DNA of 64,000 nucleotides, from positions 52,791-116,790 of the forward strand of contig NZ_JAIQYY010000008.1 in the NCBI RefSeq assembly GCF_020181035.1, in the 5' to 3' direction. A model generated the notes under the pieces. The model had not been told where the DNA came from. It was given only the letters and a program-made list of their open reading frames with translations, and searched no databases. The stretch is from Streptomyces sp. CoH27 (GTDB lineage: Bacteria; Actinomycetota; Actinomycetes; Streptomycetales; Streptomycetaceae). Of this stretch, positions 17,990-25,990 are shown one piece after another (positions within the stretch are counted from its first letter, which is position 1; each line of letters starts with the position of its first letter). The position numbers were made by a program, and so were the translations under genes.

Positions 17990-19399
17990 ATGGCCCTGCA
18001 CAAAGGTCCCGAGCAGCATCAGCAGCGGGCGATGTCCGTCAACCCGTTCTACGGCGAGGCCAATCCGGTCGGCGGCATGACCGAGGCCCCGCCCACGCAC
18101 CGGCTCCCGGACGGCCCGCTCGCCCCGTCCACGGCGTACCAGCTGGTGCACGACGAGCTGATGCTGGACGGCAACTCCCGCCTGAACCTGGCCACGTTCG
18201 TCACCACCTGGATGGAGCCGCAGGCCGGGGTGCTGATGGCGGAGTGCCGGGACAAGAACATGATCGACAAGGACGAGTACCCGCGCACGGCCGAGCTGGA
18301 GCGGCGCTGCGTGGCGATGCTCGCCGACCTGTGGAACGCGCCCGACCCGGCGGCGGCGGTGGGCTGTTCGACGACCGGGTCCAGCGAGGCGTGCATGCTC
18401 GCGGGCATGGCACTGAAACGGCGCTGGGCGAAGCACAACGCGGACCGCTACCCCGGCGCGGCACGGCCGAACCTCGTCATGGGCATCAACGTCCAGGTGT
18501 GCTGGGAGAAATTCTGCAACTTCTGGGAGGTGGAGGCCCGGCTGGTCCCGATGGAGGGTGACCGCTTCCATCTGGACCCGCAGGCCGCCGCCGAGCTGTG
18601 CGACGAGAACACCATCGGGGTCGTCGGCATCCTCGGCTCGACCTTCGACGGCTCCTACGAGCCGATCGCCGACCTGTGCGCGGCCCTGGACGCCCTCCAG
18701 GAGCGCACCGGGCTCGACATCCCGGTGCACGTGGACGGCGCGTCCGGCGGGATGGTGGCGCCCTTCCTGGACGAGGACCTGGTGTGGGACTTCCGCCTCC
18801 CGCGCGTGGCCTCGATCAACACCTCCGGGCACAAGTACGGCCTGGTGTACCCGGGCGTCGGCTGGGCGCTGTGGCGGGACAAGGAGGCGCTGCCCGAGGA
18901 GCTGGTCTTCCGGGTCAACTACCTGGGCGGCGACATGCCGACCTTCGCTCTCAACTTCTCCCGGCCCGGCGCGCAGGTGGTCGCGCAGTACTACACGTTC
19001 CTGCGGCTCGGCCGCGACGGCTACCGGGCGGTCCAGCAGTCGACCCGGGACGTGGCGACCTCGCTGGCCCGGCGCATCGCCGAGCTGGGCGACTTCCGGC
19101 TGCTCACGCACGGCGACGAACTGCCGGTGTTCGCGTTCACGACGGCCGACGGCATCACGTCGTACGACGTCTTCGACGTCTCCCGGCGGCTGCGCGAGAG
19201 CGGCTGGCTGGTGCCGGCGTACACCTTCCCGGCGAACCGCGAGGACCTGTCCGTGCTGCGGGTCGTGTGCCGCAACGGCTTCTCGCACGACCTGGCGGAC
19301 CTGTTCCTGGCCGACCTGACCCGCCTGCTGCCCGAACTGCGCCGCCAGCCGCACCCCTTGACCCGGGACAAGGAGTCGGCGACCGGGTTCCATCACTAG
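17990..19399 (+). CDS. gadB: glutamate decarboxylase
   Basis: This PLP enzyme converts glutamate to GABA and CO2, consuming a proton. The ATG at 17990 with GGAGG nine bases upstream gives 469 residues, the normal GadB length. Group II decarboxylase features are present: GCSTTGSSEACML (126-138), HVDGASGG with the cofactor Asp249, and the PLP-binding lysine in SGHKYG (Lys282). The start has MSVNPFYGEANPVGGM, typical of actinobacterial Gad. No antiporter gene is adjacent, so a GABA-shunt role is as likely as acid resistance. Confidence 0.94.
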   Translation: MALHKGPEQHQQRAMSVNPFYGEANPVGGMTEAPPTHRLPDGPLAPSTAYQLVHDELMLDGNSRLNLATFVTTWMEPQAGVLMAECRDKNMIDKDEYPRTAELERRCVAMLADLWNAPDPAAAVGCSTTGSSEACMLAGMALKRRWAKHNADRYPGAARPNLVMGINVQVCWEKFCNFWEVEARLVPMEGDRFHLDPQAAAELCDENTIGVVGILGSTFDGSYEPIADLCAALDALQERTGLDIPVHVDGASGGMVAPFLDEDLVWDFRLPRVASINTSGHKYGLVYPGVGWALWRDKEALPEELVFRVNYLGGDMPTFALNFSRPGAQVVAQYYTFLRLGRDGYRAVQQSTRDVATSLARRIAELGDFRLLTHGDELPVFAFTTADGITSYDVFDVSRRLRESGWLVPAYTFPANREDLSVLRVVCRNGFSHDLADLFLADLTRLLPELRRQPHPLTRDKESATGFHH

Positions 19400-19418
19400 G
19401 GCTGCCGACGGGTTCCGG

Positions 19419-20060
19419 TCAGCGGTCGTCCTCCGGGTGCCGCTCCCCCGTCGCGTACGGGTTCTCCTCGCCCTCGGCGAGCACGCCGACGAACGGTTCG
19501 CCCTCGCCGGCGAAGGTGTAGGCGCCGTTCTCCAGGCGCTCGACGAGGCCCTGGGTCCACTCCGCCTCGGAGTCGGCCGTGTGGACCCACATGTTCATGA
19601 TCTCGCCGATGTGACCGAGCCGGCCGGGCCCCTCCTCGGGCACGTAGTGCTCGGTCACCGAGGCCCGCCACGCCTCGATCCGGCGCGTGCGCTCCTTCAG
19701 CAGCGCCACGGCCTCGGCCCGGGGCAGGTCGACCATGAAGCCGATGGCCGCCGTCTTCATGTCGCCGCGCTGGTCGTAGGTGACCAGCGCGTCGCGCAGC
19801 AGGGCGAAGTACTCCTCGGTGCCCTGCTCGGTCAGCTGGTACTCGGTGCGCGGCGGGCCGCCCGCCGTGGACGGCGCGATCTCGTGCGCGTGCAGCAGCC
19901 CTTGCTTGGCCATCTGCTTCAGGGCGTGGTAGATCGAGCCCGGCTTGGCGTTGGACCACTCGTGCGCGCCCCAGTACTCCAGGTCGCCGCGCACCTGGTA
20001 GCCGTGGGCCCGCCCGTGCTGGCGGACCGCGCCCAGCACGAGAAGACGGATCGCTGACAT
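19419..20060 (-). CDS. PadR family transcriptional regulator
   Basis: The protein has 213 residues from the ATG at 20060. The N-terminal winged helix is PadR-like (IRLLVLGAVRQHGRAHGYQVRGDL, then KPGSIYHALKQMAKQGLL and GGPPRTEYQLTEQG), with a helical C-terminal dimerisation region. PadR proteins usually repress a neighbouring detoxification or efflux gene. The convergent gadB is not an obvious target, and the regulated gene is not evident here. Confidence 0.88.
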   Translation of the reverse strand: MSAIRLLVLGAVRQHGRAHGYQVRGDLEYWGAHEWSNAKPGSIYHALKQMAKQGLLHAHEIAPSTAGGPPRTEYQLTEQGTEEYFALLRDALVTYDQRGDMKTAAIGFMVDLPRAEAVALLKERTRRIEAWRASVTEHYVPEEGPGRLGHIGEIMNMWVHTADSEAEWTQGLVERLENGAYTFAGEGEPFVGVLAEGEENPYATGERHPEDDR

Positions 20061-20151
20061 GCGGTCCAGGTTATTGCCGTACCGCCGCCCCACCCGCTCC
20101 AGGGCCCGCTGCTGTCCGGCCTGCTCCAGGGCGCCGTGGCCGGTGTACCGG

Positions 20152-20403
20152 TCAGGTCTCCCGGCGCCCGACGTGCTCGATGTGGATCGTGCGGGCCTCA
20201 GGGTCGATGCGGTAGAGGATGCGCCAGGGTCCATGGTGCAGTCGGCGATGATCGACGACCCAGGCGCGGGGGCCTTCGGGCCGAGGGGCATCGGCAGGGT
20301 GGTCAGCGGCCCGGAGCAGGTCGTCGACGCCCCGGGGGTCGTGCTTGAGGTGCCCTGTGGCCGCGTCCAGAGCGGCCGGTTCCCACAGGACCTCCCAGGT
20401 CAC
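20152..20403 (-). CDS. RelE/ParE-type toxin
   Basis: The protein has 83 residues. Its GTG start overlaps the antitoxin stop by four bases. The fold pattern is RelE-like: WEVLWEPAALDAATGHL at the N-terminus, then RAWVVDHRRLHHGPWRILYRID with the basic and aromatic residues expected of a ribosome-dependent mRNA endonuclease, and HIEHVGRRE at the end. It is the second gene of a type II toxin-antitoxin pair. Confidence 0.82.
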   Translation of the reverse strand: MTWEVLWEPAALDAATGHLKHDPRGVDDLLRAADHPADAPRPEGPRAWVVDHRRLHHGPWRILYRIDPEARTIHIEHVGRRET

Positions 20404-20663
20404 TCGCCCCGCCCGCCAGCCTGGAGCAGCGCGCGGCGTGCCTCGTCGTGCGGAACGGGCTGTCCGGCGCGACCGAGCGCGCGATCACGCTCCAGGCGCG
20501 CGAGCGCGAGGGCGTCCTCAAGATCCTCCAGCTCGGCCGGCGAGATGAGTACGGCCGCCGGCACGCCGCGGTCGGTCAACGTGATGTGCTCGTGCTGGGC
20601 GGCCCGGCGGACGAGCTCACCGAGCTTGCCCCTGGCCTCGGCAATGGGATACCTGGCGGACAT
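20400..20663 (-). CDS. Phd/YefM-type antitoxin
   Basis: The protein has 87 residues. The Phd/YefM start pattern is clear (YPIAEARGKLGELVRRAAQHEHITLTDRG, then AAVLISPAELEDLEDAL). The N-terminal half would bind DNA and the C-terminal half would wrap the toxin. It precedes and overlaps the RelE-like toxin gene, the usual order for autoregulated pairs. Confidence 0.85.
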   Translation of the reverse strand: MSARYPIAEARGKLGELVRRAAQHEHITLTDRGVPAAVLISPAELEDLEDALALARLERDRALGRAGQPVPHDEARRALLQAGGRGE

Positions 20664-20720
20664 GCACCTAGTGTGCAGCTGGATGCATGTCCGCGGGGGC
20701 CCTGCTGAAAGCGAAGCCGG

Positions 20721-22184
20721 TCAGAACGGGAAGCCGCTGCGCCCGTGCTGGACGGAGATCCACTTGATCGTGGTGAAGGCCTCCAGCGTGGTCTCACCGT
20801 TCAGACGGCCGATACCGGAGTGCTTCTCGCCGCCGAACGGCACGAGCGGCTCGTCGTGGACCGTGCCGTCGTTCACATGGAACATGCCGGTGTCGATCCG
20901 CTTGGCGAAGGCGACGCCCCGTTCGATGTCACCGGTGTGGACGGCGCCGCTGAGGCCGTACGGGGTGTCGTTGACGACGCGGACCGCCTCCTCCTCGCCG
21001 TCGAACGGGATGAGGAAGACGACCGGGCCGAAGATCTCCTGCTGGAGCAGCGCGGAGTCGGCGGGGACGCCGGTGAGCACGCTGGGCGCCACCAGGTTGC
21101 CCTCCGTGGTGCCCCGCACCAGGGCCGTCGCGCCCTCGGCGATCGCCTGGTCGACGGTGCCCGACAGGGCGGCCGCCTGCTGGGAGTTGATCACCGGGCC
21201 GATGACGGTCTGCGGGTCGCGCGGGTCGCCGGTCTTCAGGGAGCGGACCTTGGCGACGAACTTCTCGGTGAACTCCTCGGCGACGGAGGCGTCCACGAGG
21301 ACCCGGTTGGCGGCCATGCAGACCTGACCCTGGTGCACGAACCGGCTGAAGACCGCCGCGTCCACCGCGTAGTCGATGTCGGCGTCGTCCAGGACCACCA
21401 GCGCGCTGTTGCCGCCCAGTTCGAGCACCGAGCGCTTGAAGTGCTTGGCGCAGACGGTCGCGACGTGCTGGCCGACCGTGTCGGAGCCGGTGAAGGAGAT
21501 GACCTTCGGGACGGGGTGCTCGATGAAGGCGTCGCCGATCTCGGCGATGTCGGTGACGACGACGTTGAGCAGGCCGCCGGGCAGCCCGGCCTCCTCGAAG
21601 ATCTTCGCGATCAGGGTGCCGCCCGCGATCGGGGTGTTCTGGTGCGGCTTGAGGACGACGGCGTTGCCGAGCGCGAGCGCCGGGGCGACCGACTTGATCG
21701 ACAGCAGGAAGGGGAAGTTGAAGGGGCTGATCACGCCGACGACGCCGACCGGCACCCGGTAGACGCGGTTCTCCTTGCCGTCACCCGGGGAGGGCAGGAT
21801 CTTGCCCTCGGGGCGCAGCGCGAGGTGGATCGACTCGCGCAGGAACTCCTTGGCGAGGTGCAGCTCGAAACCGGCCTTCACGCGCGTGCCGCCCAGCTCC
21901 GCGATGATCAGGTCGGCTATCTCCTGCTCGCGGTCCTCTATCAGCCGCAGCGCCCGCTCGAAGACGGCGCGCCGGGTGTAGGGGTTGGTCTCGGCCCACT
22001 GCTTCTGGGCGCGGGCGGCGGCCCGGTAGGCCTGGTCCACCTCGTCGACCGTGGCCACGGTGATCGAGGCCAGCTTCTCGTCGTCGTACGGGTTGAAGTC
22101 GATGACGTCCCAGGAGCCGGTGCCCGGACGCCACTCGCCGTCGATGTACTGCTGGGCCAGGTCGCTGAAGTAGGACGACGCCAT
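20721..22184 (-). CDS. aldehyde dehydrogenase family protein
   Basis: This NAD(P)-dependent aldehyde dehydrogenase has 487 residues. The ATG at 22184 follows GAGGGAT. Motifs include PFNFPFLLSIK, the Rossmann FTGSDTVG, the catalytic Glu255 in LELGGNS and nucleophile Cys289 in QGQVCMAANR. The sequence style resembles the vanillin/benzaldehyde dehydrogenase group, which oxidises aromatic aldehydes, but the substrate is not proven. Direct repeats lie upstream. Confidence 0.9.
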   Translation of the reverse strand: MASSYFSDLAQQYIDGEWRPGTGSWDVIDFNPYDDEKLASITVATVDEVDQAYRAAARAQKQWAETNPYTRRAVFERALRLIEDREQEIADLIIAELGGTRVKAGFELHLAKEFLRESIHLALRPEGKILPSPGDGKENRVYRVPVGVVGVISPFNFPFLLSIKSVAPALALGNAVVLKPHQNTPIAGGTLIAKIFEEAGLPGGLLNVVVTDIAEIGDAFIEHPVPKVISFTGSDTVGQHVATVCAKHFKRSVLELGGNSALVVLDDADIDYAVDAAVFSRFVHQGQVCMAANRVLVDASVAEEFTEKFVAKVRSLKTGDPRDPQTVIGPVINSQQAAALSGTVDQAIAEGATALVRGTTEGNLVAPSVLTGVPADSALLQQEIFGPVVFLIPFDGEEEAVRVVNDTPYGLSGAVHTGDIERGVAFAKRIDTGMFHVNDGTVHDEPLVPFGGEKHSGIGRLNGETTLEAFTTIKWISVQHGRSGFPF

Positions 22185-22266
22185 GTGATCCCTCAATCGC
22201 TAGCGGACACCAGATCTACGCCAGGTCTGATCACACGTCATCGTACTTGTGTTTCAAGTGAGTTGA

Positions 22267-22335
22267 AGGAAACGCCTCAAGAACAAGGGACCTCTCAGGG
22301 AAACCCCTTGGCACAGCCCGGGGAAACCCCTCAGG
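22267..22335 (-). promoter_or_regulatory. three GGGAAACCCCT-like direct repeats upstream of the aldehyde dehydrogenase
   Basis: Related blocks AGGAAACGCCTCA (22267), AGGGAAACCCCTTG (22297) and GGGGAAACCCCTCAGG (22320) are spaced 30 and 23 bases. The last overlaps the stop codon of the XRE regulator. They may be a binding site acting on the aldehyde dehydrogenase gene, or part of a terminator for the regulator gene. Confidence 0.35.
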
Positions 22336-23191
22336 ACAGCTGGAGCAGTCCCCTGAGCAGGTCCCGGCTCTCGTCGGGCCCCGGACTGTCCTGCTGGAGC
22401 TCCTTGAGCGCCTGCTCGTACTGGGCGACGTCCTCGCGCTTGTCGAGATAGAGGGCGCTGGTCAGCTGCTCCAGGTAGACCACGTCGGACAGGTCGGCGT
22501 CGGGGAAGCTGAGGATGGTGAAGGCGCCGCTCTCGCCGGAGTGCCCGCCGAAGCTGAACGGCATGACCTGGAGGCGTACGTTCGGCCGCTCGGAGACGTC
22601 GATGAGGTGCTGGAGCTGGCCGCGCATCACCTCGCGGTCGCCGTACGGGCGGCGCAGGGCGGCCTCGTCGAGGACGATGTGGAACTCGGGGGCGTCGGCG
22701 GCGAACAGATGCCGCTGCCGCTCCAGGCGCAGGGCGACCCGGCGTTCGACGTCGTCCGGGCTCGCGCCCTTCATGCCGCGCCGGACCACCGCGCGCGCGT
22801 ACTCCTCGGTCTGCAGCAGGCCGTGGACGAACTGCACCTCGTAGACACGGATCAGCGAGGCGGCACCCTCCAGGCCCACATAGGTGGGGAACCAGCTGGG
22901 CAGGACGTCGGTGTAACTGTGCCACCAGCCCGCCACGTTGGCCTCGCGCGCGAGGGAGAGCAGCGACTGGCGCTCCGCCTCGTCGGTGATGCCGTACAGC
23001 GTCAACAGGTCTTCGACGTCCCTGACCTTGAAGCTCACCCGGCCCAGTTCCATCCGGCTGATCTTCGACTCGGAGGCGCGGATCGAGTATCCCGCCGCCT
23101 CGCGCGTGATCCCCCGTGCTTCACGCAGCCGCCTGAGTTGCGAGCCGAGCAGCATCCGCCGCACCACCGATCCGGGCTCTCCCGCGCTCAC
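22331..23191 (-). CDS. XRE-family regulator with DUF5753 domain (WhiJ/AbaA-like)
   Basis: The GTG at 23191 follows GGGGAGG at nine bases, giving 286 residues. The N-terminal helix-turn-helix reads LGSQLRRLREARGITREAAGYSIRASESKISRMELGR, and the remaining 200 residues are the DUF5753 domain (YVGLEGAASLIRVYEVQFVHGLLQTEEYARAV). Streptomyces has many such proteins, typically next to a DUF397 protein and a small ATPase; in the WhiJ and AbaA systems they affect development and antibiotic production. Both usual partners are encoded next door. Confidence 0.9.
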   Translation of the reverse strand: MSAGEPGSVVRRMLLGSQLRRLREARGITREAAGYSIRASESKISRMELGRVSFKVRDVEDLLTLYGITDEAERQSLLSLAREANVAGWWHSYTDVLPSWFPTYVGLEGAASLIRVYEVQFVHGLLQTEEYARAVVRRGMKGASPDDVERRVALRLERQRHLFAADAPEFHIVLDEAALRRPYGDREVMRGQLQHLIDVSERPNVRLQVMPFSFGGHSGESGAFTILSFPDADLSDVVYLEQLTSALYLDKREDVAQYEQALKELQQDSPGPDESRDLLRGLLQLS

Positions 23192-23397
23192 GTTCGCCAG
23201 CCTCCCCAACCGTCTTCAGGGCCCGCAGTCTGCCACTAAAACGCTTCGCGCAGTACTCATCCGGTTACGGAAACGGAAAGAGCTCGGCCGTTTCTGCCTG
23301 GTCGCCACCGGGAAGAGGTCCGGACCACTGGCGCTGAACGGCTTGAAGATGGCAGAAAAAATGGCCAAGAAGCGGTACGGGCACTGCCATTTCGGTC

Positions 23398-23427
23398 GCG
23401 TGCACGTGCATCTGCCCTTGCATCTGC
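23398..23427 (+). promoter_or_regulatory. conserved GTGCACGTGCAT element upstream of the ATPase gene
   Basis: A GCGTGCACGTGCATCTGC core followed by a second GCATCTGC lies about 100 bases before the ATPase start. Almost the same sequence, in the opposite orientation and at the same distance, precedes the DUF397 gene. This is a candidate operator for the neighbouring XRE-DUF5753 regulator. Confidence 0.5.
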
Positions 23428-23500
23428 TCTGCGCATCCGAAACCATGGTGCCGCGCCACCGCTGCATCGCAACGACCGCGAATTCCCGGGAGTGCCTCGC

Positions 23501-24040
23501 ATGGGAACGAATGGATCGACCATGCTCAAGCCGTTACGGCAGGGCCTTCCGCCGCTGGACCCCGCGGCCGTGTCCGATGCCGCCTCGTGCGCCCTGCCCG
23601 CCCGCTACGAAGCGGTGCGCGAGGCGCGCCGCTTCACCCGCGCGACCCTCGGCCAGTGGGACGTCGGCGACCGCTTCGACGACATATGCCTGGTCGTCTC
23701 CGAACTCGTCACCAACGCCCTGCGCCACGCGGTGCCGGCCGGCCCGGGACGCCCGGAGCACGGAGCCTGCCCGCCGGGAGCCGCGCCGCACGGCACTCCC
23801 GCGCACGGGGCCGCCGTACGGCTGCACCTGATGCGCTGGTCCGAGCGGCTGGTGTGCGCGGTGCGCGACCCGAGCCACGAGACCCCGGCCCCGCGCGAGT
23901 CGGACGACTTCTCGGCCGAGTCCGGGCGCGGGCTGTTCCTCGTCGACTCCTTCGCCGACAGCTGGGGCTGGCACCCGCTCGCGGGCACCCTCGACGGCAA
24001 GGTCGTCTGGGCGATGTTCCGGCTCCGGACGACGGGCTGA
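23501..24040 (+). CDS. small ATP-binding protein (anti-sigma-factor-like HATPase)
   Basis: The protein has 179 residues from the ATG at 23501, with CGGGAG eight to twelve bases upstream. It carries a GHKL/HATPase fold: CLVVSELVTNALRHA is the N box, RDPSHETP the D-like box and SGRGLFLVDSFADSWGW the G box. Such stand-alone kinase-like proteins resemble RsbW/SpoIIAB and are abundant in Streptomyces next to XRE-DUF5753 and DUF397 genes. The partner protein is unknown. Confidence 0.88.
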   Translation: MGTNGSTMLKPLRQGLPPLDPAAVSDAASCALPARYEAVREARRFTRATLGQWDVGDRFDDICLVVSELVTNALRHAVPAGPGRPEHGACPPGAAPHGTPAHGAAVRLHLMRWSERLVCAVRDPSHETPAPRESDDFSAESGRGLFLVDSFADSWGWHPLAGTLDGKVVWAMFRLRTTG

Positions 24041-24143
24041 CGCGGTACGGCACCGACGGACGCGCGATTTCTACGCGCGTTGCGGCCTCGCGTACGCCGG
24101 CCCCGACATCGTTGCCACAGGGGCGGGCTGCGGCATCCTCGCG

Positions 24144-24416
24144 TCAGCTCACGATCAGGTGGTCGAACTCGCCGTCCTTGACGCCGAGGAGCATGGCCTC
24201 GATCTCCGCGCGCGTGTAGACGAGCGCGGGCCCGTCCGGGAAGCGCGAGTTGCGTACGGCGACGTCACCGCCCGGCAGCCGGGCGAACTCCACGCAGGAC
24301 CCCTGCGAGTTGCTGTGCCTGCTCTTCTGCCAGGCCACCTTGCCCTCCAGCTGCGTGGCAGCCATGCCGTTGTACACGTCGTACCCCCCGTACACGCCGT
24401 CAACGTCGCGGTCCAC
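24144..24416 (-). CDS. DUF397 domain protein
   Basis: The protein has 90 residues from a GTG preceded by GGGAGCG. The DUF397 core is visible: WQKSRHSNSQGSCVEFARL, then VAVRNSRFPDGPALVYTRAEIEAML, ending in GEFDHL. DUF397 proteins pair with XRE-DUF5753 regulators (WhiJ-type systems), where they are thought to modulate the regulator. The presence of all three gene types within 2 kb supports that reading. Confidence 0.9.
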   Translation of the reverse strand: MDRDVDGVYGGYDVYNGMAATQLEGKVAWQKSRHSNSQGSCVEFARLPGGDVAVRNSRFPDGPALVYTRAEIEAMLLGVKDGEFDHLIVS

Positions 24417-24493
24417 AGGTCGCTCCCCGGTGGTGCACTGGCTGGTGTGGCCATAGATGCTGTAGTCAACTGACCCGGATCATAACCTTGTTC

Positions 24494-24527
24494 ACGTGCA
24501 GATGCGTGAGCAAATGCACGTGCACGC
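24494..24527 (-). promoter_or_regulatory. conserved GTGCACGTGCAT element upstream of the DUF397 gene
   Basis: Read on the minus strand it gives GCGTGCACGTGCATTTGC, then GCATCTGCACGTG, about 80-110 bases before the DUF397 start. It contains an inverted repeat CACGTGCA/TGCACGTG with a 14-base spacer. It matches the element before the ATPase gene. Confidence 0.5.
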
Positions 24528-24595
24528 GGGGTGTTCCCCCGGTTACAGCTTTGACGTTCGCTTTACCGTCGGAGAGCGTGGGCGGGACGCCTGCG

Positions 24596-25072
24596 TCAGG
24601 GAAGCTGTTCCAGCGTCTGCCCCAGAGCAGGCAGGACATGCCCCCGCCAACCCCCACCCATGATCTTCCGCGCCATCAGCTGAGCCGGGTCGTCCGGATC
24701 GAATCCCTCGTGCACAAGGAACAGACGCGTTCCGCGCCCTTCCTGTTCCAGGGTCCAGGTGATCGTCCAGTCGGCGGGATTGGCGGGATCGGCATCCGCC
24801 CAGCGGACGGACAGCGTCCGCTCGGTGTCGTACGCCAGCACCTCCACCTCGACGACCCCGGAGAAGCCCGCGTTGGGACGCGGGACGGAGGTCATCCGGT
24901 ACCGATGCCCGACCTCCAGCCGGAAGCCCTCGGCCCCGGGCATCTGCCACCGGGCGAGCAGCTCGGGGTCGGTCAGTGCGCGCCAGACCTTGGCGGGCGG
25001 GTGCGGGAAGAACTGATCGACGCGGACGGTGGTCAGGTCGTCGGCGTCGTCACTGTGGGGTTCGGTACTCAT
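24596..25072 (-). CDS. SRPBCC/AHSA1 family protein
   Basis: The protein has 158 residues in the START/Bet v1-like SRPBCC fold (VRVDQFFPHPPAKVWRALTDPELLARWQMPGAEGF, ending GWRGHVLPALGQTLEQL). Such proteins are commonly co-transcribed with an ArsR-type regulator, as here: the start overlaps the regulator stop by four bases. The ligand is unknown. Confidence 0.88.
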   Translation of the reverse strand: MSTEPHSDDADDLTTVRVDQFFPHPPAKVWRALTDPELLARWQMPGAEGFRLEVGHRYRMTSVPRPNAGFSGVVEVEVLAYDTERTLSVRWADADPANPADWTITWTLEQEGRGTRLFLVHEGFDPDDPAQLMARKIMGGGWRGHVLPALGQTLEQLP

Positions 25073-25416
25073 GGCTGGTCATCGTCGGGCATGCGGTCGA
25101 GCAGATCGCCGAGCCCTCGCAACTGCTCGCGCCAGAACCGCTCGTACGGATGGAGCCAGTCCTGCACCTCGGCGAGCGGGGCGGCCTGGAGGCGGTAGAT
25201 GCGCTGCCGCCCGGAGCGGCGCTCGGAGACGAGACCGGCCTCCCGGAGCACCTTGAGGTGTTCCGAGAGGCTCGGGCGGCGCATGTCGAAGTGGTCGGCG
25301 AGGGCCTGGACCGGCTGGGGCCCGCGCTCGCGCAACAGCCGCAGCACCTCGCGGCGGGTGGCGTTGGCGAGCGCGGCGAAGACGCGGTCCTCTGCGGCCG
25401 TACCGGTCCCGTTCAT
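25069..25416 (-). CDS. ArsR-type HTH transcriptional regulator
   Basis: The protein has 115 residues with a winged helix (FAALANATRREVLRLLRERGPQPVQALADHFDMRRPSLSEHLKVLREAGLV). No metal-binding Cys pair is visible, so it is of the non-metal ArsR type often coupled to SRPBCC proteins. It lies between the VOC gene (eight-base gap) and the SRPBCC gene, and probably autoregulates the operon through the paired dyad upstream of the VOC gene. Confidence 0.9.
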   Translation of the reverse strand: MNGTGTAAEDRVFAALANATRREVLRLLRERGPQPVQALADHFDMRRPSLSEHLKVLREAGLVSERRSGRQRIYRLQAAPLAEVQDWLHPYERFWREQLRGLGDLLDRMPDDDQP

Positions 25417-25423
25417 CGCGTGC

Positions 25424-25798
25424 TCAGAAGCCTTCCTTCTCCGTCAGCAGCATCAGACCGTTGCCGTCGGGGTCCGTGAAGGAGGCCATGCGGCCCCAGG
25501 GCAGTTCGTCCGGGCCCTGCACAGGGATCCCGGCCGCGGTGAGCCGGGCACAGTCCGCGTCGACGTCGGTCGTGACCAACATGATCCCCCGCGCGGAGCC
25601 GGGCTCGAAATCGCCCATCCCCGGGCCGGCGAGCGTGAAGACGGTCTGGGCCCCTTCGGGTGCGACCTGGAGCCAGCGTCCCGGCGGCATCTGGAGATCG
25701 GCGGTGACCTCGAAGCCGAGGGCGTCACGGTAGAAGCGCAGGGCCCGGTCCAGGTCAGCGACGGGGAGCGTGACAAAGGAAGCGTGCCTGATGTTCAT
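25424..25798 (-). CDS. VOC family (glyoxalase/bleomycin-resistance fold) protein
   Basis: The protein has 124 residues from the ATG at 25798. The VOC pattern is present (FVTLPVADLDRALRFYRDALGFEV, then MLVTTDVDADCARLTAAGI and FTDPDGNGLMLL). Such proteins bind metal and act as lyases, dioxygenases or drug-binding proteins. No Shine-Dalgarno is visible; the start lies 13 bases from a large inverted repeat. It heads the VOC-ArsR-SRPBCC operon. Confidence 0.88.
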   Translation of the reverse strand: MNIRHASFVTLPVADLDRALRFYRDALGFEVTADLQMPPGRWLQVAPEGAQTVFTLAGPGMGDFEPGSARGIMLVTTDVDADCARLTAAGIPVQGPDELPWGRMASFTDPDGNGLMLLTEKEGF

Positions 25799-25810
25799 GA
25801 ACACGAAGTT

Positions 25811-25855
25811 AGGTAGGTATTTCCCTACCAGTCAAGCGTAGAGAAATACCTACCT
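25811..25855. promoter_or_regulatory. paired operator upstream of the VOC-ArsR-SRPBCC operon
   Basis: A perfect 13-base inverted repeat, AGGTAGGTATTTC (25811-25823) and GAAATACCTACCT (25843-25855), has a 19-base spacer. The similarity extends outwards and inwards so that two 21-base boxes of the form (T/A)TAGGTAGGTATTTC(C/T)CTAC face each other. Its position directly upstream of the operon suggests binding by the encoded ArsR-type regulator. Confidence 0.65.
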
Positions 25856-25990
25856 ATAGCGGGTGACCAGTGTCACCGCGGCTGTCGTCTCCGGCCGCCG
25901 ACTGGCTCGCCGCACAGCGCGGGCTACCGGTGTCGTATGTGAGTGCGCGGATCGAATGTGTGACCTTTCCGCAGGTCTGTCGTTGATCGG

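Noticed and set aside
22254..22925. A 223-residue frame overlapping the XRE-DUF5753 regulator
   Set aside because: It is a shadow in another frame of the same strand; the DUF5753 reading frame has the recognisable HTH and domain.
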